Shown here in pieces: positions 42,109 through 49,805 of a DNA stretch of 64,000 bases. A program made the translations under genes and the position numbers. The stretch lies in NCBI GenBank assembly GCA_020634555.1, contig JACKBK010000016.1, positions 4,460 to 68,459 of the forward strand, in the 5' to 3' direction. Every line of letters begins with the position of its first letter. Position 1 is the stretch's first letter. Under the pieces are notes generated by a model. That model made no database searches. It was not told the DNA's origin and worked only from the letters and a program-made list of their open reading frames with translations. Source of the DNA: Caldilineae bacterium (GTDB lineage: Bacteria > Chloroflexota > Anaerolineae > JAAEKA01).

Positions 42109-42843
42109 TCAGAGCAGCGGCTGGCGCTGCGGCGTGCCGGCCCTGCGTGGATAGGCAGCGGGGGTGCGGGCGGCCTTTGCAATAATCACCAGCGCGCGTT
42201 GGGCATCCAGACCGGGCACGTTGACCGGGAGAATATCGTGCAAACTGCCGCCCAGCGTATTGAGCGCCACGCGCGCGTCAGTGACCTCTTCCTGTGGCTC
42301 CTTGCCCTTCTGCGCGATCAGCCATCCGCCGATTTGGAGCAGAGGCAGGCAATATTCCAGCGCCGTGGGCAGACGTGACAGCGCCCGGGCCATCGCAAGA
42401 TCGAAGGATGCGCGCTGTGGCCCCTGGCCGAAGTCCTCTGCCCGGCTGTTGACCACGGTCACGTTCTGCAAACCAAGATCGGCCACGACCTGCTCCAAAA
42501 AGCGGCATTTCTTGCCGGTGGTTTCCACCAGCGTCAGCCGTAGAGCCGGCCAGGCGATCTTCAACGGCAGCCCTGGAAATCCCGCTCCCGCGCCGACATC
42601 GACACCTCGCAGTGGCCTTTCAAGCCACTGCTGCACCGGCTGCCGGTCGATGGCAGGCAGAGCCAGCAGACAGGACAGGCTATCGAGGAAATGCTTTGTG
42701 ACGACCTCCCCGGCATCGGTGATGGTCGTCAGGTTCATCCGCTGGTTCCAGTCCTGCAACAGCGCCAGATAGCGGTCGAAGCTGGCAAGTTGTCCTGCAT
42801 CCAGCGGCACACCGAGTTCGAGAGCGCCATCTTCAAGGTTCAT
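42109..42843 (-). CDS. rsmG: 16S rRNA m7G527 methyltransferase
   Basis: A 244-residue SAM-dependent enzyme methylating 16S rRNA G527. Family blocks: FDRYLALLQDWNQRMNLT, TKHFLDSL, VDVGAGAGFPGLPLKIAWP (SAM site), LVETTGKKCRFLEQV and VNSRAEDFG, ARALSRLPTALEYCLPLL. The ATG chosen gives the usual N-terminus; an in-frame ATG 12 codons earlier is possible. The C-terminal basic Pro/Gln-rich end is variable in the family. Confidence 0.95.
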   Translation of the reverse strand: MNLEDGALELGVPLDAGQLASFDRYLALLQDWNQRMNLTTITDAGEVVTKHFLDSLSCLLALPAIDRQPVQQWLERPLRGVDVGAGAGFPGLPLKIAWPALRLTLVETTGKKCRFLEQVVADLGLQNVTVVNSRAEDFGQGPQRASFDLAMARALSRLPTALEYCLPLLQIGGWLIAQKGKEPQEEVTDARVALNTLGGSLHDILPVNVPGLDAQRALVIIAKAARTPAAYPRRAGTPQRQPLL

Positions 42844-42872
42844 GGCAGCGATTATACCACGCAACAACTCAT

Positions 42873-42945
42873 CCGTCATTCCCGCTTGCGCGGGAATGAC
42901 GGGTTTGTGAAGAGTGGATTCCCGCCTGCACGGGAATGACAGGAT
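42873..42945. repeat. REP-like cattcccgc palindromes (two units)
   Basis: CCGTCATTCCCGC and its exact complement form a 13-bp stem with a four-base loop (42873-42902); a second, less perfect copy follows at 42916-42945. Same family as at 13926 and 63905. They lie between the divergent rsmG and MFS genes. Confidence 0.75.
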
Positions 42946-42986
42946 AGAGGAAGCCGCATCATACGCATGACAGGCAGCTTAGTTTG

Positions 42987-44429
42987 ATGGACAACATGTA
43001 TCGCAATAAATGGCTGATCTTGGGGGCTGTTAGCCTGGCCCTTTTCATGGGAACGGTGGACAGCACCATCGTCAATGTGGCGCTGCCGACCATGGTCGCC
43101 GATTTCAACACCAACTTCCCAACCATCCAGTGGGTCGTGCTGGCGTTTCTGCTGGGCCTCAGCGTGTTAATGTTGAGCGTAGGCCGGCTGGCGGACATGC
43201 TCGGCAAGAAGCGTATCTTCCTGCTGGGACTGGTGATTTTCACCGCCGGATCTGCGCTTTGTGGTTTATCACCGACCGTCTACGTGTTGATCGCTGCGCG
43301 CCTCATCCAATCGATCGGTGCAGCCATGTTGCTGGCACTGGGCGTCGCCATTGTGACCGAAACCTGGCCATCGGCAGAACGGGGCAAGGCGTTGGGATTC
43401 TCGGCCGGCGTCATCTCGCTGGGCATTGTGGTTGGCCCGACGGCCGGCGGGCTGATCATCAACGCGCTGAGCTGGCACTGGATCTTCTTCGTCAACGTGC
43501 CTCTGGGACTGTTGGCGTTGATAGCGGTATGGCGCTATGTGCCGCCGCTCACCCCCAAATCCAACCACGAGCAGTTCGACTTCCTGGGTGCAGGCGTGTT
43601 TGCTGTTGGCCTCCTGGCGCTGTTGCTGGGGTTGACAGTCGGCCAGACCATCGGCTTCGGCGATCCGCGCATCCTGGCGCTATTTGGGCTGGCTGCTGTA
43701 TCCCTGGTGTTGTTCATCGCCATTGAACAACGTGTCCGCTTCCCCATGGTTGATCTGAACCTGTTTCGCAACCTGCAGTTCAGCCTCAATCTGGCCACCG
43801 GCGCACTGACGTTCGTGGCGATTGCGGCTGTCGTATTCCTGCTGCCGTTCTACCTGGAGCTTGCGCTGTCGCTGCCGGTGGCGCAGGTTGGCATCCTGAT
43901 GGCAAGCACGCCGCTGGTGCTGGCAGTGCTCGGACCGCTGTCGGGCAGCCTTTCCGACCGCTTCGGCACACGTCCGGTAAGCGTCATCGGTCTGGCGATA
44001 CTAACGGTCGGCTATCTGGTGGCCAGCACGATGAACGCCACAACGACGCCTCTGGGGTTCATTCTGCGGATGCTGCTGATCGGCGTAGGCATGGGCGTCT
44101 TCCAAAGCCCCAACAACAGCGCGATCATGGGGGCAGCGCCGCGCAACCGGCTGGGCATTGCCTCGGGGATGCTCAGCATTACACGCACACTGGGCCAGAC
44201 CACCGGCATCGCGCTGCTGGGCGCGCTGTTCGCCAGCGCACTGAGCATCTACGCCGGCCAGCCGACCGACATCAGCGCCGCATCGCCCGAGGTGATCTCC
44301 AGCGCCCTGCACGACCAATTTCTGCTGGTAGCGGGACTGATCGGCATCGGCCTGGTGCTGGCGCTGTTGGCCTGGCGGCGTGAACGGCGAGCAGCCAGCG
44401 CGGCGACGGTTCAGCCTGACGCAGCCTGA
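42987..44429 (+). CDS. MFS exporter, DHA2 (EmrB/QacA) family, 14 helices
   Basis: A 480-residue membrane protein. Family marks: DSTIVNVALPTM in helix 1, motif A GRLADMLGKKR, motif C VGPTAGGLIIN, then SWHWIFFVNVPLG; about 14 hydrophobic segments. Such proteins pump drugs, dyes or other amphipathic compounds out using the proton gradient. Substrate unknown. The ATG is preceded by no strong ribosome binding site; a TTG one codon earlier is possible. Its 3' end overlaps the next convergent gene by 19 bases. Confidence 0.92.
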   Translation: MDNMYRNKWLILGAVSLALFMGTVDSTIVNVALPTMVADFNTNFPTIQWVVLAFLLGLSVLMLSVGRLADMLGKKRIFLLGLVIFTAGSALCGLSPTVYVLIAARLIQSIGAAMLLALGVAIVTETWPSAERGKALGFSAGVISLGIVVGPTAGGLIINALSWHWIFFVNVPLGLLALIAVWRYVPPLTPKSNHEQFDFLGAGVFAVGLLALLLGLTVGQTIGFGDPRILALFGLAAVSLVLFIAIEQRVRFPMVDLNLFRNLQFSLNLATGALTFVAIAAVVFLLPFYLELALSLPVAQVGILMASTPLVLAVLGPLSGSLSDRFGTRPVSVIGLAILTVGYLVASTMNATTTPLGFILRMLLIGVGMGVFQSPNNSAIMGAAPRNRLGIASGMLSITRTLGQTTGIALLGALFASALSIYAGQPTDISAASPEVISSALHDQFLLVAGLIGIGLVLALLAWRRERRAASAATVQPDAA

Positions 44430-45061
44430 CCGTCGACCGGGTTGGCCCGTTGCCAGAACACGGCATCAAAGAGGGTGGTTGCCAGGAGACGTTCCAGCCC
44501 CGGATCGGCGATGTTGAGTTGCTGCCGGTCGGCGAGAAACATGCGCATTCCCCAGGCCAGGTAATCGTGCGGATGGTGAGCGAATGGTCCAGGAGCGTAG
44601 CCCAGCGCGAGTTGGCGCTGAAGACGGCCGGCCGCATCCCGCCACAGTTGGCTGAGTCCACCCCCATCGCTGAGCCACGGACCCTCAAAAGCGCCGTCAC
44701 AGCCTAACATGTGATCGAACATATTGGCGACCGCAGCCGGCAGTTGATCGTCGGCCAGCAGATCGCGGGCGACCACCCAGGCCACGCAGTCCAGGGTGCG
44801 GCGACCTACAGCCTGCGGACCGCCTGCATATCCTGCATCCACCGATCTGATTACCACATGGCCGCGCGGATGCAGCCGCCACCAGTCGAGCATGGCCAGC
44901 GGCGCGTGCTGCAATGGTTGCAAGGCCATGCGCGCCAGGTCGAGGGGACTTCGCAGACGGGCAGCATCCGCCGATGGCAGCCGGGCCAGCGTCTCGGGAC
45001 GAACGTGGATCTTGTCACGCAGCAGCGCGCGCAGGACGTAATCGCGATCGGGCAAACTCAT
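44411..45061 (-). CDS. Protein of unknown function
   Basis: A 216-residue soluble, Ala/Leu/Arg/Asp-rich protein of no family I know. Helical throughout by composition; notable stretches are DKIHVRPETLARLPS and GYAPGPFAHHPHDYLAWGMRMF. Overlaps the end of the MFS gene on the other strand. GC-rich wobble positions in this frame support coding. Monocistronic. Confidence 0.6.
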   Translation of the reverse strand: MSLPDRDYVLRALLRDKIHVRPETLARLPSADAARLRSPLDLARMALQPLQHAPLAMLDWWRLHPRGHVVIRSVDAGYAGGPQAVGRRTLDCVAWVVARDLLADDQLPAAVANMFDHMLGCDGAFEGPWLSDGGGLSQLWRDAAGRLQRQLALGYAPGPFAHHPHDYLAWGMRMFLADRQQLNIADPGLERLLATTLFDAVFWQRANPVDGQAASG

Positions 45062-45170
45062 ACGAAGATTTTACACGCGTTCTGCATCAAATGCGTAACC
45101 TTCCCGGCGTTCGTGCGTAGTAATAGACAGTACACCGCTACCCGGTGTCCCTGAAGCGACTCTTACCTGT

Positions 45171-45255
45171 AGACTTCGGAAGTAGCCGGGGGTTGGAGAG
45201 GCAGACTCAAACGACTAGGTCGAGTTTCGACAGAAAACGGCTACTTCCGAAGTCT
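45171..45255. repeat. 85-bp inverted-repeat element, CTTCCGAA family copy 2
   Basis: AGACTTCGGAAGTAGCCG and its exact complement CGGCTACTTCCGAAGTCT bound a 49-base centre. It shares the CTTCGGAAGT core, overall size and a TTTC-10 bases-GGC-ACTTCCGAA arrangement at the right end with the element at 9457-9539. Located just before the PspC gene. Confidence 0.7.
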
Positions 45256-45295
45256 CTCGGGTGTTTTTCAAACAGCTTGTAAGGAGCTTTATCTG

Positions 45296-46012
45296 ATGAG
45301 CGAGCACAAGATCATCGAAGGCAAGGGCCGCGATGTTACATCTGAGCGATATCTGTACCGCAGTGTCACCAACCGCAGCGTGGCGGGCGTCTGCGGCGGG
45401 CTGGGCGAGCGCTTTCACGTCGATGTTGGCATCATCCGGCTGGTGTGGTTGTTCGCTGCTTTTCTAACCGCCGGCATTGCCCTGATTCCTTACGCTGTGC
45501 TGGCGCTGACGATTCCCAAAGAGAGCCAGGAACACGCCGCTGCCAAGACCGTCCCATCCACTGACCTTTGGCAACAGGTGCGCAGCAATCCGGCGCTGCT
45601 TTACGGCGCTTTGCTGGTGATGGTCGGCGCGGTGCTGCTGTTGAACGCCCTCGGACTGCTTCCCTGGCGGCTGCAAGCGTTGTGGGGCACATTCTGGGCG
45701 CTGGCATTGCCGGCAGTGCTGATCGGCGTCGGCGTCTTCCTGGTGCTGGGCGTGATGGGCCGGGCGCCGGACTGGCGTCAATGGCGTGACCTGCGCGGCA
45801 CGGGCTATCGGATGCCGTTGCGCCGGTCGCGCGACGACCGGACGATCGCCGGCGTTTGCGGCGGGGTGGCCACCTTCTTCCAGATCGATCCGCTGGTGGT
45901 GCGCATCGGATACGTGATGCTGACCGTGCTGACCGGGTTTGCTCCCGGTGTGGTGGTGTATGCGTTAGCAGCGTTTTTCATCCCGCAGGAGGCCGGCCCG
46001 TTGCAGGAGTAG
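45296..46012 (+). CDS. Double PspC-domain membrane protein
   Basis: A 238-residue protein. Two PspC domains, about 14-72 (RYLYRSVTNRSVAGVCGGLGERFHVD, ending LTIPKE) and about 170-232 (RRSRDDRTIAGVCGGVATFFQID, ending FFIPQE), flank two more membrane segments. PspC proteins sense envelope stress in the phage-shock response. AAGGAG lies nine bases before the ATG, and a perfect terminator follows. Single-gene unit. Confidence 0.9.
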   Translation: MSEHKIIEGKGRDVTSERYLYRSVTNRSVAGVCGGLGERFHVDVGIIRLVWLFAAFLTAGIALIPYAVLALTIPKESQEHAAAKTVPSTDLWQQVRSNPALLYGALLVMVGAVLLLNALGLLPWRLQALWGTFWALALPAVLIGVGVFLVLGVMGRAPDWRQWRDLRGTGYRMPLRRSRDDRTIAGVCGGVATFFQIDPLVVRIGYVMLTVLTGFAPGVVVYALAAFFIPQEAGPLQE

Positions 46013-46044
46013 GCGACCGTCACCGTTGAATCTTAAAAGCGAGG

Positions 46045-46083
46045 GCCGTTGGCAGTCGGGCGGGGCTGCCAACGGCTTTTTTT
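46045..46083 (+). terminator. Rho-independent terminator of the PspC gene
   Basis: GCCGTTGGCAG pairs perfectly with CTGCCAACGGC over a 10-base loop and is followed by seven T. Confidence 0.92.
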
Positions 46084-46206
46084 GTTCACGGTTTGGGGCC
46101 ATCTCATCTGAGACGACCATGCGCTATTCGCACAACCATGGATGAAAACGGGGCGGCTCGGCCGGCCCCTCCGGGAGGCTTTGCACAGACCGGCCACAGC
46201 AACGTC

Positions 46207-46414
46207 TATTTTCAAGTCAGCCGCCCGGACGGGCGGACCCGGCACTCCGATCAATGAAAATAGCGAACTCCTGTGTTCCGTGCGGTCCTTGCTTGCACCC
46301 CGGCAGGGGCCTGACCGCATCTGGGGCCGTCTTGAGCAACAATTCACCGGACGGCTCGGTCGGAGACCGGCCGCAGCAGCTTCTATTTTCGAAGCAGCCT
46401 TATTTTCGAAGCAG
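46207..46414 (+). promoter_or_regulatory. Cluster of TATTTTC motifs upstream of the LuxR gene
   Basis: TATTTTC occurs at 46207, 46384 and 46401 and on the opposite strand at 46256-46262. The last two are part of exact 14-base direct repeats TATTTTCGAAGCAG with 17-base spacing. Such a cluster could be operator sites for the regulator itself. The rest of the 535-base gap between the PspC and LuxR genes is GC-rich and shows no gene I can support. Confidence 0.35.
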
Positions 46415-46460
46415 GACAAGACATCACAGAGCAGACAGGCAAGGAAACCGCCGGTCCAAT

Positions 46461-46490
46461 TTTACTTGTCGGCTATTTCGTGGGTATAAT
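46461..46490 (+). promoter_or_regulatory. Predicted promoter of the LuxR regulator gene
   Basis: TTTACT and a perfect TATAAT are 18 bases apart, about 58 bases before the ATG. Confidence 0.5.
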
Positions 46491-46547
46491 GTTCATGCGA
46501 TAATTGAGAAAGCTTTGTGACCAAGTAAACAATCGATCTGTGTCGCG

Positions 46548-49367
46548 ATGAATCCCAGGGACAAAGTACAAGTCACTCCAGAACACAGTGATTCTTCACC
46601 GGGCGGGTCAGTGAACGCAGAATGGATGGCTGGAAGGGCACCTGATCCCTTGCTGACCACCAAGCTTTATCGTCCGCCTGTTACCCCGGACATGGAGCCG
46701 CGCGCTGAGCTTTTGAAACGCCTTGACCGCAACACGCTGCGACCGCTCACCTTGATCTCGGCACCTGCCGGCTATGGTAAGACCACGGTTGCGAGCATGT
46801 GGCTGGAAGCCAGCGCCTATCCCAGCGTCTGGCTCTCCCTGGACGAAGCCGACAAAGACCTGCGACTCTTCACGAGCTACCTGGTGAGCGGGGTTCAACG
46901 CGTCTTCCCCGATGCCGACCTGAAAACCAGGGGCCTGCTGCAAACGACTGCTATGCCTTCGGCGCCGGTAGTCGCTCGCTACCTGCTGAACGATCTGGAT
47001 ATGATCGGGAAGCCCTTTGTCCTTGCCCTTGACGATCTCCACCGGATCAACGAGCCGCTGATCTTTACGCTGCTGGGCGAGCTGTTGCGCCACCCCTCGC
47101 CCGTCCTCCACCTTTTACTGATCACCCGGCGCGATCCGCCCCTGCCTATCGCATCCCTGCGTGCTCACGGACAAGTCACCGAAGTTCGGGCGCGCGACCT
47201 GCGCTTCACCGTTCAGCAAACAGCCAGCTTGTTGAGCAAGATACTGCAACGGACCGTGGACGAAGCGACCGCTGCCGAATGGACCGAACGAACCGAGGGT
47301 TGGGTAACCGCGTTGCGATTGGCGGCCTTGTCCTTGCGCAACCGGGACGAGGACGCTGCGTTGGTGGATGATATACCGGGGAGCAGCCGCTATCTGAACG
47401 ACTACCTGTTTGCCGAAGTGCTGGCGCGCCTCGATCCGGTGAACCAGCGATGGCTGTTGGCCAGCAGCTTGATGGATCGCTTGTCAGCATCGTTGAGTGA
47501 AGCTGTCTGCCAGTCCGATGGCGCCGACGAACAGGATACCATGACCGGGGACAGCTTTCTGGACTGGCTGCAGAAGCAAAACCTCTTTCTCATCCCGCTG
47601 GACGACCAACGCCAGTGGTTCCGCTACCACCATCTCTTCCAGGACCTGTTGCAGAAGACGTTGCAGGAGCGTTTCAGCCGCGAGGATCTGGCCGGATTGC
47701 ACAGCAGGGCCGCCGCGTGGTTTGCCCGCAATGCCCTGTGGAATGACGCGATTCGCCATTACGTTGCGGCCGGAGAAACAGAAACAGCCATACAAATTGT
47801 GGCGCAACAACGCCACCATCTCATCAACTCGGAAAACTGGTTCGACCTGGAATGTTGGCTGGCATGGTTCCCCGATGAAGTCACGGCCAACGATCCTCTT
47901 CTTTCGATCACCCTGGCGCACCTTCCCGTGACACGAGGCCGGGGCCAAATCGAGCTATTTGTTTCCAGGGCTGCAGATCTGATAGCTTTGCTGCCCAATG
48001 ACACGCCCGTAGTGCGGGAAGTGCGTGGAGAGCTTGCCTATCTCAATGCCCTGATAGGCCTATATATGGGTGATCCGTCAACAGTCCTTGCCGCCTCTGC
48101 TGAAGCGTTGACGTTGTTGCCGCGGCAGTCGCAACTCTTTCGGAGCATGACGATTTCGTTCCAGTCCTTTGGCTATCAGATGATAGGTGAGGTCGAGCAA
48201 GGCAATGCGATCCTCGAAGAAGCGTTCAAAGTTCCCGACCTGGCGGCTAGCGAAAGAGGCAGGCTCCTCTATTACCGATCCTTCATTTACTACATGGACG
48301 GCGACCTTCTTGGCGCCCAGCGATCGGCGAGCGAGAGCATTCATTGGACCAGTAACTACGGTCTAGTGGATACCCTCAACCAGGCAAGGTATGTGTCAGG
48401 TATCGCACACTACCTTTCCAACGAGCTGTCCATGGCGGAATCGGTCCTTTATGCGATTGTGCAGGAACCGGCGCTGGCATCCCCTGAATATCTGTCTCAG
48501 GCCGCGATTGCCCTGGCCAAGATCTCTCTTGCCCAAGGAAGTAGCGAAAAGGCCGAGGAGATTATTGCGTCCATCACTGCCTACCTGCAAGAACCGGGCA
48601 GCATGTTTGCATTGGATGCTCTCCGTGCCTTTCGGATCGAGATCGCTCTGGCGAAGGGAGACGTCGATCACGCCCGCGGCCTGGGTGCGGCAATCGACAT
48701 CGATATGCACCGCCCAATCTGGTTTCACTACCTGCTCCAACTCACGCCGGTTAAGCTGTTATTGGCGGAGCGAAACGCTGAAGATGCAGAGCAGGCGCTA
48801 AGCTTGCTTGAGCAGATCGATCAGCAACTGCTCGCGATGAATCGTAGGATCTATCGCATCGATGTGCTGGCCCTGAAAGCCCTGGCATACCAGGTGCAGG
48901 GCAACTGGCAGACAGCCAAAAGACAATTGACCGCAGCGTTGGACCTGGCACAGGCAGCCGGTGCTGTCCGCAATTTCGTGGACCTGGGCCAGCCGATGGC
49001 CAGTCTGCTCCAGCATCTGGATCGCGAGCAACAGGCCTTGCGCCCTGCCATCGCCGCCTTTGTCAGCAGGCTGCTGGCCGCCTTCCCCACCCCCGTCCTT
49101 GCCTCCTCCACAGCAACACCTGTGCCCACCGCGCAGCAGCCACCTACACTTAATGCGACAATACCGGTGGGAACGGAGGATCTGACCCAACGAGAGTGCC
49201 AGGTTCTGGAGTACCTGGCAACCGACCTGACACCAAACCAGATCGCCGAGGAACTTTGCATCTCCATCAGCACGCTGCGCACGCATACCAGGAACATCTA
49301 CGACAAGCTGTCCGTTCACAACCGGATGGAAGCTGCCCACCGTGCAAGAGAGCTTTCTGTAACATAG
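46548..49367 (+). CDS. MalT-type LuxR transcriptional activator
   Basis: A 939-residue LAL/MalT-like regulator. Residues 34-45 carry LLTTKLYRPPV, the usual start; Walker A is SAPAGYGKTT (71-80), Walker B LALDDLH (about 158-164), then a long helical TPR-like sensor (about 380-830) and a LuxR helix-turn-helix at about 875-938 (LTQRECQVLEYLATDLTPNQIAEELCISISTLRTHTRNIYDKL). Proteins of this class need ATP and a small inducer to activate promoters. It lies directly upstream of the two sulfatase genes, which are its most likely targets. No sugar-type inducer can be read. Confidence 0.93.
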   Translation: MNPRDKVQVTPEHSDSSPGGSVNAEWMAGRAPDPLLTTKLYRPPVTPDMEPRAELLKRLDRNTLRPLTLISAPAGYGKTTVASMWLEASAYPSVWLSLDEADKDLRLFTSYLVSGVQRVFPDADLKTRGLLQTTAMPSAPVVARYLLNDLDMIGKPFVLALDDLHRINEPLIFTLLGELLRHPSPVLHLLLITRRDPPLPIASLRAHGQVTEVRARDLRFTVQQTASLLSKILQRTVDEATAAEWTERTEGWVTALRLAALSLRNRDEDAALVDDIPGSSRYLNDYLFAEVLARLDPVNQRWLLASSLMDRLSASLSEAVCQSDGADEQDTMTGDSFLDWLQKQNLFLIPLDDQRQWFRYHHLFQDLLQKTLQERFSREDLAGLHSRAAAWFARNALWNDAIRHYVAAGETETAIQIVAQQRHHLINSENWFDLECWLAWFPDEVTANDPLLSITLAHLPVTRGRGQIELFVSRAADLIALLPNDTPVVREVRGELAYLNALIGLYMGDPSTVLAASAEALTLLPRQSQLFRSMTISFQSFGYQMIGEVEQGNAILEEAFKVPDLAASERGRLLYYRSFIYYMDGDLLGAQRSASESIHWTSNYGLVDTLNQARYVSGIAHYLSNELSMAESVLYAIVQEPALASPEYLSQAAIALAKISLAQGSSEKAEEIIASITAYLQEPGSMFALDALRAFRIEIALAKGDVDHARGLGAAIDIDMHRPIWFHYLLQLTPVKLLLAERNAEDAEQALSLLEQIDQQLLAMNRRIYRIDVLALKALAYQVQGNWQTAKRQLTAALDLAQAAGAVRNFVDLGQPMASLLQHLDREQQALRPAIAAFVSRLLAAFPTPVLASSTATPVPTAQQPPTLNATIPVGTEDLTQRECQVLEYLATDLTPNQIAEELCISISTLRTHTRNIYDKLSVHNRMEAAHRARELSVT

Positions 49368-49405
49368 AGGACATCCTCAGTCCACTGAAACTGCGTTTCT
49401 ATCAA

Positions 49406-49439
49406 ACAGGTCCAACCCTAGTAACGGTGCTGGACCTGT
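49406..49439 (+). terminator. Hairpin after the LuxR gene
   Basis: ACAGGTCCA and TGGACCTGT form a nine-bp stem over a 16-base loop; no T tract. Weak or Rho-assisted terminator. Confidence 0.4.
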
Positions 49440-49494
49440 CTGTATATTTGCGGATAGGCGTTCTAGAATGCCTCCCGCGAATCACCCATGTTTT

Positions 49495-49538
49495 TACTCA
49501 ATTGTGGGTATGACACCTCGCAAGGCCCATGTTACACT
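49495..49538 (+). promoter_or_regulatory. Sulfatase promoter with a conserved upstream block
   Basis: TACTCAATTGTGGGT runs into ATGACA as the -35 box, and TACACT lies 17 bases after it. Apart from two changed bases the same block, again joined to ATGACA, precedes the promoter at 60719-60763. The leader to the first sulfatase ATG would be about 260 bases. The 438-base gap also holds the hairpin at 49406; nothing else is recognised. Confidence 0.55.
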
Positions 49539-49805
49539 GTCTGTAGGATACAGAATTGAACAGGTTCTCAAAAAAGACACATAGCTCTTGTGGCAAGCAC
49601 TCAATCAAGCGGGGCAACACGCACGCAATTCCGTACGCGCCCTGTCGTCACATGAGCGAGTGAGTCGACCGGCAAACTGTTATTCATCACCAGTGGAGTG
49701 TGTCAATCGGGTATCGGTACAAACCTGTTTTCATCACACAGGTGACTGGTTTCCACCCTACATTGTATCCACAGCGTATTCAAAGCAACCCACAGGAGGT
49801 TTGCA

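Noticed and set aside
46084..46547. Short plus-strand frames before the LuxR gene
   Set aside because: Biased composition, no ribosome site and no family resemblance; the stretch looks regulatory.
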